Shown: positions 13,670 through 19,903 of the stretch, in pieces
How the letters are laid out: the number at the start of each line of letters is the position of its first letter
Position numbering within the stretch: position 1 is the first letter of the stretch
Source of the DNA: a virus
DNA length: 30,236 nt
Strand: one strand, 5' to 3'
Virus record (IMG/VR): IMGVR_UViG_3300038701_002025
Location: 1-30,236 of that record
The notes under the pieces: model-generated
The model's input: only the letters and a program-made list of their open reading frames with translations
What the model was told of the DNA's origin: nothing
The model's database searches: none
Translations under genes and position numbers: made by a program

Positions 13670-13708
13670 AAAGGGTGACATCATGTCACCCTTTCATGTC
13701 ACCCTTTC
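13670..13708. terminator. Bidirectional terminator palindrome plus 13-bp direct repeat
   Basis: AAAGGGTGACAT (13670-13681), one base, then ATGTCACCCTTT (13683-13694) make a 25-bp near-perfect palindrome between convergent genes. ATGTCACCCTTTC is repeated directly at 13683-13695 and 13696-13708, the second copy inside the end of the minus-strand gene. It can serve both strands as a terminator; a protein-binding role is not excluded. Confidence 0.65.
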
Positions 13709-13943
13709 CGCCCACTTGGTCCAGCGCATCCCGCACCGCCTCGGCAATGAGCGCATCCCGCACAGCCACAAGTGCCCACTGCGGCGGTCCTTTTGTCGCC
13801 CAGGTGGTCAAGGTGCTCTTGGCGGAAATGCCGTAGCGCTGGCAGAATTTGGTCCGCCAGCGCGTCGATCCGAAAAGTTGGCTTGCCATGCGGTCCAGAT
13901 CGGCAAACCTTGCGGGGCCGTCGTCGTTGGTGTTATCCGTCAC
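13686..13943 (-). CDS. Small HTH-like protein
   Basis: An 85-residue protein with a GTG start; AAAGGA lies upstream. WRTKFCQRYGISAKSTLTTW (about 29-48) looks like an HTH of the kind in small phage regulators that act with stacked repressors. It is the last gene of the leftward accessory block; its end lies in the 13-bp repeat. A strong compound hairpin at 13966-14009 precedes it. Confidence 0.55.
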   Translation of the reverse strand: MTDNTNDDGPARFADLDRMASQLFGSTRWRTKFCQRYGISAKSTLTTWATKGPPQWALVAVRDALIAEAVRDALDQVGGKGDMKG

Positions 13944-13965
13944 TTGTCTCGTTCCTTTCGAGATG

Positions 13966-14009
13966 GCGCCGCGCCTGTTTCCGCCTCGTGATCGAGGAAG
14001 GCGCGGCGC
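13966..14009 (-). promoter_or_regulatory. Compound hairpin upstream of the HTH-like gene
   Basis: A perfect 11-bp stem (13966-13976 with 13999-14009) encloses an inner 5-bp stem CCTCG/CGAGG and an unpaired GCGGAAAC (13977-13984), close to the ACGGAAAC loop of the other leftward hairpins. It lies between the stop of the upstream gene and an AAAGGA ribosome binding site. Confidence 0.5.
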
Positions 14010-14025
14010 ACCTGGTCAATCCGCG

Positions 14026-14280
14026 CTATTCCGTCCTAGTGATGCGATAGGCTTTACTCAGCCGGTCACCATTGATCCAAGATACGCGCTGCCCGGTGAA
14101 GGCGCGGCCAACAAGGGCCTTGCTGCGCGCAAGTTGCGTTTGTAGATCGCGCTCCAGCCGGGTGGGCCCGATGTCCGCAGCCGTGTCGTCTAGCATCATG
14201 CTTTCACCGACCTTCAACGAAAGCAGTTTGCCCACGAAAGAATGCGGACTGTAAGAGCCTAGTTTTCTCCCTCTGGTCAT
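14026..14280 (-). CDS. Hypothetical small protein
   Basis: An 84-residue basic protein, MTRGRKLGSYSPHSFVGKLL onward. A LKVGESMMLDD turn and a LERDLQTQLARSKALVGRAF helix are followed by a RVSWINGDRLSKAYRITR tail. It may bind nucleic acid. The ATG overlaps the previous stop (ATGA). No family is recognised. Confidence 0.5.
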   Translation of the reverse strand: MTRGRKLGSYSPHSFVGKLLSLKVGESMMLDDTAADIGPTRLERDLQTQLARSKALVGRAFTGQRVSWINGDRLSKAYRITRTE

Positions 14281-14459
14281 AGGTCAAGTTTCCATTGCGC
14301 GCGGGCGTTCAGATCGAACAGCCCGCAATCCGCAGGACGTTGCGCCCGCTTTGCCACCATTGGCGCTTTCTGAGCGTGCGACAGGCGTTCAAGTTGGCTT
14401 GGCGGCACATGACCGGTCAAGGGCAGGGAAGGCGGGTTCTGCGCGCTGGTATCCGTCAC
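14277..14459 (-). CDS. Hypothetical 60-residue protein
   Basis: GTG start in a GTGA overlap with the upstream gene. Pro-rich N terminus (NPPSLPLTGHVPPSQLERLS), then a basic middle and a DCGLFDLNARAQWKLDL end. No family is recognised. Confidence 0.45.
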   Translation of the reverse strand: MTDTSAQNPPSLPLTGHVPPSQLERLSHAQKAPMVAKRAQRPADCGLFDLNARAQWKLDL

Positions 14460-14617
14460 GTCGTCGCCCTCCGCTTCTCGATTACCGCCCGCCACCATTG
14501 CGCAACGGGCCGCAGTTCGTCCCAAGTTGGCCTGGGGGAACCGTCCTGATAGCGCGGGCAGTCGGCAAGTTCCGCATCGTATGCCGCCCGCGCCTGGGTG
14601 AAGTAATCAGACATCAT
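14456..14617 (-). CDS. Hypothetical 53-residue protein
   Basis: Starts MMSDYFTQARAAYDAELADC, then a RPTWDELRPVAQWWRAVIEK helix, both Trp-rich. Two consecutive ATG codons overlap the previous TGA, so either may be used. Unknown function. Confidence 0.45.
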   Translation of the reverse strand: MMSDYFTQARAAYDAELADCPRYQDGSPRPTWDELRPVAQWWRAVIEKRRATT

Positions 14618-14802
14618 TCGGTCCACCCCGTGCGCAGGTTTGTCATTCCCGCCACGCACGCTGTCACGGTTTCCGCCCGCGCCTCCACGTCGCGGAACGC
14701 CATAGCGGCTTCCTGCTCCGTCTCGAATGCTCGCCAGTGCTGCGTGACGGTCGAATAGTCGGCATCGCGCACCGTCCAGGCGAGGATGAAAAAAGTTGGC
14801 AT
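14614..14802 (-). CDS. Hypothetical 62-residue protein under an ACGGAAC hairpin
   Basis: Starts MPTFFILAWTVRDADYSTVT; a compact alpha/beta pattern with a helix ETEQEAAMAFRDVEARAETV. The start at 14802 is set by GAAAGGA 8 nt upstream and the conserved hairpin at 14821-14839. It is first of a coupled set of four genes running to 14026. Confidence 0.55.
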   Translation of the reverse strand: MPTFFILAWTVRDADYSTVTQHWRAFETEQEAAMAFRDVEARAETVTACVAGMTNLRTGWTE

Positions 14803-14820
14803 GTCGTTTCCTTTCGTTGT

Positions 14821-14864
14821 CATGGGGTTCCGTCCCATGGGATGCGCGCCCAGCACGGGGCGCG
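14821..14864 (-). promoter_or_regulatory. ACGGAAC-loop hairpin with upstream GC hairpin
   Basis: A perfect 6-bp stem CATGGG/CCCATG (14821-14826 with 14834-14839) encloses ACGGAAC on the minus strand, 18 nt before the start at 14802. A second hairpin, CGCGCCC/GGGCGCG (14845-14851 with 14858-14864), lies just upstream after the previous stop and may end or attenuate that transcript. Confidence 0.6.
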
Positions 14865-14875
14865 TCACCGATAGG

Positions 14876-15058
14876 TCAGAAGATCCGCACGTCGCCGTCA
14901 TGATAAATCAGCACGTCGCCGCCCGGTATCGTGATTGAGACAAAGGACGCGCCGCGCCCGTTGCCCGATGTGTCCGCGCTCCATTTGCAGTTGGCGTTGT
15001 CCTCGTGCTGGCAGGGCGGGAGCACCAGAGACAGGATCAGGTAAAGCACAAGGGTCAT
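14876..15058 (-). CDS. Small exported protein
   Basis: A 60-residue protein whose first 16 residues (MTLVLYLILSLVLPPC) form a hydrophobic signal or anchor. The rest has one more Cys (NCKWSADTSGNG) and a beta-rich end (FVSITIPGGDVLIYHDGDVR). It is probably periplasmic or membrane-anchored. It overlaps the upstream stop (ATGA). Function is unknown. Confidence 0.55.
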   Translation of the reverse strand: MTLVLYLILSLVLPPCQHEDNANCKWSADTSGNGRGASFVSITIPGGDVLIYHDGDVRIF

Positions 15059-15387
15059 GCTGCGCCCCGGATTTGCATAAGAGCCTCGAAATCAGCACGG
15101 GCCTTTTCGCGAGTTTGAGCCGCCACGTTCGGCAGATCCTGCGACCTGACATGCGCCAAGTCCTCAACCGCGCTCATGACCTTGTGGCGGCAGAGGTACA
15201 GGAAAAGGTTTGCCGCAAGTTTGGTGTTGGGGTTCTTGATCGTGCGGCGATACAGGGCAACGACAACCTCATCACCGTCGTGGTTCTCGAAACAAGAATC
15301 GAACCGCCGCGATGTGCGTCCGCCTGAGCTGATCCGGTTGGCGGCAAAGTTCACTCGCGCCGTAAAATCGTTGTTCCAATCCGTCAT
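15055..15387 (-). CDS. Hypothetical 110-residue protein
   Basis: Starts MTDWNNDFTARVNFAANRIS; then FDSCFENHDGDEVVVALYRR and an AANLFLYLCRHKVMSAVEDL helical half. The start at 15387 is chosen for AAAGGA and the hairpin at 15413-15434. No family is recognised; the fold looks globular and intracellular. Confidence 0.55.
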   Translation of the reverse strand: MTDWNNDFTARVNFAANRISSGGRTSRRFDSCFENHDGDEVVVALYRRTIKNPNTKLAANLFLYLCRHKVMSAVEDLAHVRSQDLPNVAAQTREKARADFEALMQIRGAA

Positions 15388-15412
15388 AATCTCGTCCTTT
15401 CGTTGTCGATCC

Positions 15413-15434
15413 GCTCCGGGTTTCCGTCCAGAGC
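15413..15434 (-). promoter_or_regulatory. ACGGAAAC-loop hairpin
   Basis: On minus-strand RNA GCUCUGG pairs with CCGGAGC (7 bp, one U-G pair) around ACGGAAAC, 25 nt before the start at 15387. A further GC hairpin (AGGCGCG/CGCGCCT) lies upstream, after the methyltransferase stop. Confidence 0.6.
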
Positions 15435-15494
15435 CGCGCACCAAGTTGGCCCACGGGGAAGGCGCGACAATGCCGCCGCGCCTCTGCCGGTGGG

Positions 15495-16097
15495 TCAGCG
15501 TTCAATCCGAATGAGTTTCGTGTGCACTCGCGCGGTGCTGAACGTATCGGGGGGCAGGTCTTCCAAGTGCTCGGCCTCGGGATGGTCAAACGTAACCGGA
15601 ACCAAGGCGATAAGCGTTGCGGGTTCGTCGTGACCGCCGCGCCCGAGAAGTGAAAGCGCCGCGGCAACGTGTTTCCGCACATCGCGAAAAGGCGGGTTCA
15701 TGATGATGCGGGGAAACTCCGCGCGCCCCTTCACCTCGTCGGCATATTCCAGAAAGCAGCGGTGAATCGTCGGGCCGATCGGTCGCAGGACCGCCGCGAG
15801 CGTATGGTGCCGCTCAATCATCGTGAGTTCCTGCGGGCTGTGACCTGATGCAATGAGCGCCCGCGCAAGCTGGCCGGTTCCCGCGCTCGGCTCAAGGGTC
15901 AGATAGTCGCCCTGGGGGCCGAGGTAATCGACCATCCGCTGTGCTACATCGTCCGGTGTAACGTGGCATTCGGTGGCCCGGTCAACTGCGATGATCTCGG
16001 GGGGCCCGGTTAGATCCAAAGGCGGCGCGGCCCGTCGCGCCCTAACCGGAATGGTTAGGGGCTTGTTTGGGCGGGTGTAAATCGCGGGGCGGGTCAT
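15495..16097 (-). CDS. Class I adenine-type DNA methyltransferase
   Basis: A 200-residue protein. Motif I LEPSAGTGQL (68-77) binds SAM; motif IV NPPF (134-137) is the catalytic motif of N6-adenine and N4-cytosine methyltransferases. A conserved MIERHHTLAAVL (motif II region) lies between. There is no separate target-recognition domain and no restriction enzyme nearby, so it is probably an orphan enzyme protecting phage DNA or changing its expression. Coupled to the DUF3560 gene by ATGA. This pair is also known from plasmids and conjugative elements. Confidence 0.8.
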   Translation of the reverse strand: MTRPAIYTRPNKPLTIPVRARRAAPPLDLTGPPEIIAVDRATECHVTPDDVAQRMVDYLGPQGDYLTLEPSAGTGQLARALIASGHSPQELTMIERHHTLAAVLRPIGPTIHRCFLEYADEVKGRAEFPRIIMNPPFRDVRKHVAAALSLLGRGGHDEPATLIALVPVTFDHPEAEHLEDLPPDTFSTARVHTKLIRIER

Positions 16098-17437
16098 TCT
16101 GCGGCCTTTCGTGCGCTCTCCATGTCCCAAAAGCTCGCGGGCGCGTCGTGCTGCTTCTGGTCTGTGATCAGGATGGCCGCCCAGCCAGCCATATAACGCG
16201 GGCCTTCGTGGTTCGGGCTCGGTGCAATCCGCACGCGGAAATTGCCACAAGAGGAAAGCCGGGTTCCGCGCTGTTCACTGTTGATCGCTGCATATTCGGC
16301 TTTGGTCATTTCCGCTTGCGGCAGATCTTCGTACTCACGGCGCCAAGGGTTCACGACAGAGATTTTACCGCTCAGGGCTTTGAAATTCAGAATCGGCGGC
16401 TTCGCGGGTTTCTTGGCTGGCGGCACATATCCGCACGATTGCATGAGGTCGCGCCACTCGTCGCCCGACAATTCCAGAGACCGGCCATCGCCGATGTGCA
16501 GGGGCAAAGGTGCGTCGCATTCGACGGTAAACAAGTCTTCGTCGACCTTCGCGCCCTTGGGCTTGTCCGCTCCGTGTTCCCGCACAAACATTTGTAGGAG
16601 CGTCGGGGTGATCTCGCTCGCGTAGCGCGGAACCTCGCCCAGCATGTCACGCTCATATCCTAGGCGGTTGAGCGTGTGGCTTATCCGGCGCGCCAGGTTG
16701 TCGCTTTCGATGATGCGGCGAGCTCCTGCAATCGCCTTTTCGCGCGCCTGCTGCGGGGTTATCTCGCCGCTCTCGACGGCGGAATAAAGGTTATACGAAA
16801 CAAGATCGCCGCGCCCAAGGCCCAGCCGGATTAGCTTGTCCGTTGTCAGCTTGTCCCAGATTTCAAGCGCCTTGTGCGCAGTATTCAGGCGGCGTTGCAG
16901 GTCGCGCAATTCGGCCAGCAGGGTCTTGATGCGACGGGCCCGGACCTTCGAATCATTCTTGCGGTTTGCGTGCCGCTCGACGCTTTCGGCCCGGTATTGC
17001 CAGAACCCGATTGCCTTGTGCGCCTTGCTGGCCTTGTCCATGGCGCTATGCATCCGCTCTTGCGTCTTGCGCGCCTTCCGTTCGGAATGGTGACCAACAA
17101 GGATAGGCTGCCCCATATAGAACGCCTGCGATAGCTCGTCAGCCGCGCGGGAAAATGCGCTTGCTTCCGCTGCGCGCTTGTCCGCGATACCGTCCAGCCT
17201 GTCAGCCTTCATCTGCGCCCGCTCGGCAAGCGTCATCTGTTCCGGCTCTATCCCGCCCGCGAGTTCAATCGCCAGATCTTCACGCGCGACAGACCACGAC
17301 GGCGCCACGAAAAGCTCCTGTTTCGGTGCCCAGCGATAGCCTGCCTCCTTCACACGCTGGAAGGTTTCGGCATCAAGCCGGGAGTCGGGATAGAGCCTCA
17401 GTTTGTTGTCTTCTGGGGAGTAAGTCGCGGTAATCAT
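16094..17437 (-). CDS. DUF3560 domain protein
   Basis: A 447-residue protein. Residues about 70-200 contain the DUF3560 signature: ADKRAAEASAFSRAADELSQ, then FYMGQPILVGHHSERKARKT and MHSAMDKASKAHKAIGFW. The N-terminal 55 residues (a KEAGYRWAPKQELFVAPSW unit) resemble the small domain often seen before it. A long helical region follows, then a C-terminal alpha/beta part. The family is common on plasmids and mobile elements next to methyltransferase or antirestriction genes; its biochemical role is unknown. The start at 17437 has GAAAGGAA and a hairpin upstream. Confidence 0.8.
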   Translation of the reverse strand: MITATYSPEDNKLRLYPDSRLDAETFQRVKEAGYRWAPKQELFVAPSWSVAREDLAIELAGGIEPEQMTLAERAQMKADRLDGIADKRAAEASAFSRAADELSQAFYMGQPILVGHHSERKARKTQERMHSAMDKASKAHKAIGFWQYRAESVERHANRKNDSKVRARRIKTLLAELRDLQRRLNTAHKALEIWDKLTTDKLIRLGLGRGDLVSYNLYSAVESGEITPQQAREKAIAGARRIIESDNLARRISHTLNRLGYERDMLGEVPRYASEITPTLLQMFVREHGADKPKGAKVDEDLFTVECDAPLPLHIGDGRSLELSGDEWRDLMQSCGYVPPAKKPAKPPILNFKALSGKISVVNPWRREYEDLPQAEMTKAEYAAINSEQRGTRLSSCGNFRVRIAPSPNHEGPRYMAGWAAILITDQKQHDAPASFWDMESARKAAE

Positions 17438-17458
17438 GTCATTTCCTTTCGATGTTTC

Positions 17459-17474
17459 CCGGGTTCCCGTCCGG
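17459..17474 (-). promoter_or_regulatory. ACGGGAAC-loop hairpin upstream of DUF3560 gene
   Basis: CCGG/CCGG (17459-17462 with 17471-17474) encloses ACGGGAAC on the minus strand, 21 nt before the start at 17437. A GCCGC/GCGGC hairpin lies upstream behind the stop of the preceding gene, the same architecture as at 14821-14864. Confidence 0.5.
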
Positions 17475-17525
17475 TCATGGTCTGGCCCATGTAGCGACGC
17501 CGCACGACGCGGCGCCGTAGATAGG

Positions 17526-17840
17526 TCAGGCAAAGGCGGCAATGATCGCCAGCACTGCGGCGCAGATCAAAACCGTGTCCACATTGACCGCGCCAGACTC
17601 GCACATGAGCCACGACAGGGCGCGCCGCCCGCGCGCTTCATTCTTGCGCGCTTCATTCAGGAACGTGTCCGCTATGGAGGTCTCTCCATAGCGCGCCGCA
17701 CGGTCTGCCTTGTCGCGCCAGGCGATAGAGGCTTGCAGGTATGCATGGTGCGCAGCGTCATAGCGTCCCGCCCGCATGTGAGCCGTCGCCAGACGCTCAG
17801 CGTCCAGAGCCCGCAGCATTGTTGAGCTTGTTCCGTGCAT
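17526..17840 (-). CDS. Hypothetical protein with C-terminal membrane anchor
   Basis: A 104-residue protein. The body is helical with repeat-like segments (AERLATAHMRAGRYDAAHHA, DKADRAARYGETSIADTFLN) that recall TPR helices. The end VDTVLICAAVLAIIAAFA is a transmembrane segment, so it is probably tail-anchored in the inner membrane. GAGGG lies before the ATG at 17840. Confidence 0.55.
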   Translation of the reverse strand: MHGTSSTMLRALDAERLATAHMRAGRYDAAHHAYLQASIAWRDKADRAARYGETSIADTFLNEARKNEARGRRALSWLMCESGAVNVDTVLICAAVLAIIAAFA

Positions 17841-17853
17841 GTCTCGCCCTCCC

Positions 17854-18033
17854 TCAGTAACCGAGCGCCGAGCGCATATCCGCAAGGGACCACTCGCCGC
17901 GCTTGATCTGATTGATCACGTTCCAGCCCGCAGGCTCTGCCCGATTGTCCAGAAGCTGCAATGCGCCGTCAGGCAGCATCACGAGATTGCAGCCATGATG
18001 CCGGGCGATGGATTGTGCCTTGTCGTAGGTCAT
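17854..18033 (-). CDS. Hypothetical 59-residue protein
   Basis: Starts MTYDKAQSIARHHGCNLVML, continues PDGALQLLDNRAEPAGWNVI and ends NQIKRGEWSLADMRSALGY. It looks like a small folded protein with helices at both ends. It sits between two membrane-protein genes in the leftward block and ends inside the next gene's ribosome binding site (GAGGGAGGG). No family is recognised. Confidence 0.55.
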   Translation of the reverse strand: MTYDKAQSIARHHGCNLVMLPDGALQLLDNRAEPAGWNVINQIKRGEWSLADMRSALGY

Positions 18034-18047
18034 TCGCTCAACCCCCC

Positions 18048-18221
18048 TTATGCCAGAGCCGCGCGGCGCGCGTGTTCAGCAGACAGAGCCGCATCAAGCC
18101 GCGCCTCAGCAGTCGCGCGCGCCTCGCGCCGTGCCCGGTCAACGCTGCTTTCAAGCGTGAGGATCATCCAAATTGTGTGAGCGACCATCAAGAGAGCCGC
18201 AGCGAGTATCAGGTAAAGCAT
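18048..18221 (-). CDS. Small membrane protein with coiled-coil tail
   Basis: A 57-residue protein, MLYLILAAALLMVAHTIWMI as an N-terminal span, then a charged Ala/Arg-rich helix (DRARREARATAEARLDAALS). First gene behind the promoter at 18267-18295. GAAAGGA and the hairpin at 18242-18257 set the start. Confidence 0.6.
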   Translation of the reverse strand: MLYLILAAALLMVAHTIWMILTLESSVDRARREARATAEARLDAALSAEHARRAALA

Positions 18222-18241
18222 CTTGCATCCTTTCGATTGGC

Positions 18242-18257
18242 GCGGGTTTCCGTCCGC
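18242..18257 (-). promoter_or_regulatory. ACGGAAAC-loop hairpin at a predicted mRNA 5' end
   Basis: GCGG/CCGC (18242-18245 with 18254-18257) encloses ACGGAAAC on the minus strand, 20 nt before the start at 18221. The promoter upstream would begin transcription near 18260, so the hairpin would be the first element of the mRNA. Confidence 0.6.
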
Positions 18258-18266
18258 TGTGCAACC

Positions 18267-18295
18267 TACATAGTGAGCAAAAAACAAACTGTCAA
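18267..18295 (-). promoter_or_regulatory. Sigma-70 promoter of the leftward accessory block
   Basis: Minus strand: TTGACA (18290-18295), 17-nt spacer, TATGTA (18267-18272). The -35 is perfect, the -10 4/6, with ideal spacing in A+T-rich DNA. No operator of the immunity type overlaps it, so it may be active in the lysogen. Confidence 0.75.
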
Positions 18296-18421
18296 TATTG
18301 AAACGGGCCAGAAAAGCAAAAAAGATGAAATCCGCGATGCAAGCAGGATCCGCACCAGGTAGAGAGCGCGGCGGCGCCAGTGCATAGAACACGCCGCAGG
18401 CGACGCGCTATCCGTCGGGAC

Positions 18422-18940
18422 ATGACGCACCAACTACCCATCGATAAGGATACCGGAGAGCCCCTCTCGCCCCGCTATAAGCGCCGAGTATCCGCGAAAG
18501 TCCGCAAAGCATTCGGAGACAGGCTTAGGTACGGACTACCATGGGACCAATGCGCGGAGCGCGCTGGACTGGCAGAGGCATCACTGCACAAGGCACGAAA
18601 GCAACCGCATGTAGATGCTCTATGGACCCAGATGCAGGCCCAATATATTCAAGATGTTGCAAACGACGCAGGCCGAAGAAAGGCAAGAGCGTTCGAAGTC
18701 GCTATGCAGCTGCTCGAGGCATCATCCTCAGACTCAGTGAAGGCGCGAATGGTCGAGTTTCTCGCGGGAGAGAGCCGAAACGCCCCGCAAGTAGCTGTTA
18801 ACATTAGCCAAAATCTGGGGGCAGGAGGCTATGAGTACCTTCCGCCCGGTGCGCAGATCGTTGACGTTCAGGCAGGCACAGGGGATAGCAAGTCCCCAGT
18901 CATTGACGCTCAAGCCACTGATAATACAGGCGAAAGCTGA
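18422..18940 (+). CDS. Candidate small terminase subunit (HTH protein)
   Basis: A 172-residue protein starting MTHQLPIDKD. Residues about 35-60 hold an HTH (YGLPWDQCAERAGLAEASLH), followed by a long helix (ALWTQMQAQYIQDVANDAGR) and an acidic tail. DNA-binding HTH plus oligomerising helix plus tail fits small terminases, which recognise the packaging site. It lies one gene block upstream of the large subunit. Codon use is A+T-richer than in neighbouring operons. The RHH protein at 19490 is a rival candidate. Confidence 0.5.
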   Translation: MTHQLPIDKDTGEPLSPRYKRRVSAKVRKAFGDRLRYGLPWDQCAERAGLAEASLHKARKQPHVDALWTQMQAQYIQDVANDAGRRKARAFEVAMQLLEASSSDSVKARMVEFLAGESRNAPQVAVNISQNLGAGGYEYLPPGAQIVDVQAGTGDSKSPVIDAQATDNTGES

Positions 18941-18943
18941 AAG

Positions 18944-18967
18944 CGTTAGACGGGGGCTTGTCTAACG
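18944..18967 (+). repeat. CGTTAGAC inverted repeat
   Basis: CGTTAGAC (18944-18951) and GTCTAACG (18960-18967) form a perfect 8-bp inverted repeat around GGGGGCTT. It lies 3 nt after the TerS candidate stop with no T-run, so it is a weak terminator. The half-site is the octamer of the attachment-site repeats at 252-282. Confidence 0.75.
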
Positions 18968-19106
18968 GGGTTCAAGTGTGCCCCTGTACCCCCTTTGTTC
19001 CCTTCGATACCCCCCCTTCGATGATCTGAGGCGACCCGGCCTGGGGGGGGTGGGGGCAAAAATCGGGCGCGCGGATCCTGTAGTCCACCCACTCCCTCTC
19101 TGGCCT

Positions 19107-19137
19107 TTGCATTTTGTCGCTCTGAATTTTTTATAAT
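19107..19137 (+). promoter_or_regulatory. Possible late promoter upstream of the packaging genes
   Basis: A perfect TATAAT (19132-19137) with TTGCAT (19107-19112) 19 nt upstream lies in a 334-nt non-coding stretch (18968-19301). The same stretch has two CTTCGAT copies near 19006 and 19017, a long G run near 19044-19058 and otherwise no supported gene. It could hold the packaging site. The long spacer lowers confidence. Confidence 0.4.
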
Positions 19138-19301
19138 TTTGGCCTGTAACAATTATCACGAGGTGCGGTTGTCCCACGGGGTGAGTATCGGGTGATTTTG
19201 GGTTAAGTCGTTGATTTTGTTGGAAGTGGGTTTTGGTGCATCTGAGGCCGGGGCAGTTTTGTGTATCGGTTATTCGATGATTGCAGCTTTTGGAGATGGA
19301 A

Positions 19302-19490
19302 ATGGTCGGTTTTGGGTTTCGCGCGCGGCGTGCTGAGAACGGTGGGGGGGTTGTTGTTCGCGGCAATGACTGGTCGAGCTCTCTGTTGATTGGGGCCTTT
19401 TCCAGCACTGAGGATATGCTGTCGTGGCTGTCGTATCATTTGGACGATTGCGACGGCGGCGATCCGGGCGAGACGGAGGTTGTGGACTGA
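19302..19490 (+). CDS. Small hypothetical protein
   Basis: A 62-residue protein, GGAG 6 nt before the ATG. A beta-rich start (VGFGFRARRAENGGGVVVRG) leads to a helix and an acidic tail (LDDCDGGDPGETEVVD). Its stop overlaps the next ATG (TGATG). No family is recognised. Confidence 0.55.
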   Translation: MVGFGFRARRAENGGGVVVRGNDWSSSLLIGAFSSTEDMLSWLSYHLDDCDGGDPGETEVVD

Positions 19491-19903
19491 TGGGGCGCCC
19501 GTCGTTGGGAGGCCGTCCTGTTCATGTTCGATTGCCGGATGCGGTGATCGAGAAGATCGACGGTCGTGTTGGGAAGCAGAAGCGTTCGGATTTCATTCGG
19601 AAGGCGATTGATGAGCGTCTTGCGGTTTTGTCTGGGGTCAAGGTGACGCGGATGGCTGCTGGCCGTCCGAAGCCGAAGCCTGAGGTTGCTGAGCCTGTGT
19701 CTGCGTCAGGTGATCGTGGTGATCATCCTGACGACGGGGTTCTTCTGGCTTGGGTCCGGGCTCATCCTGGGTGCCGGGAGCGGGAGGCGGCTGATGGTTT
19801 GGGTTGGATGCCTGTGCGTGTTGCGAAGGCTGTCGGTCGTCTGCAGTTGGCGGGACGGGTGTGGTACCCGCAGCCTGGTGTGATGGAGGCGTATGGGGAA
19901 TGA
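19490..19903 (+). CDS. Ribbon-helix-helix protein before the large terminase
   Basis: A 137-residue protein. RPVHVRLPDAVIEKIDGRVG then QKRSDFIRKAIDERL (about 9-43) is a ribbon-helix-helix DNA-binding domain. A Pro/Lys-rich linker follows, then a C-terminal winged-helix-like part (LLAWVRAHPGCREREAADGL onward). Direct coupling to the large terminase by ATGA makes it either the small terminase or a regulator of late genes. Confidence 0.6.
   Translation: MGRPSLGGRPVHVRLPDAVIEKIDGRVGKQKRSDFIRKAIDERLAVLSGVKVTRMAAGRPKPKPEVAEPVSASGDRGDHPDDGVLLAWVRAHPGCREREAADGLGWMPVRVAKAVGRLQLAGRVWYPQPGVMEAYGE

Noticed and set aside
18946-19152. Minus-strand 68-residue Pro/Gly/Arg-rich frame
   Set aside because: Its composition follows the G run and homopolymers of a non-coding stretch; no ribosome binding site or conserved pattern.
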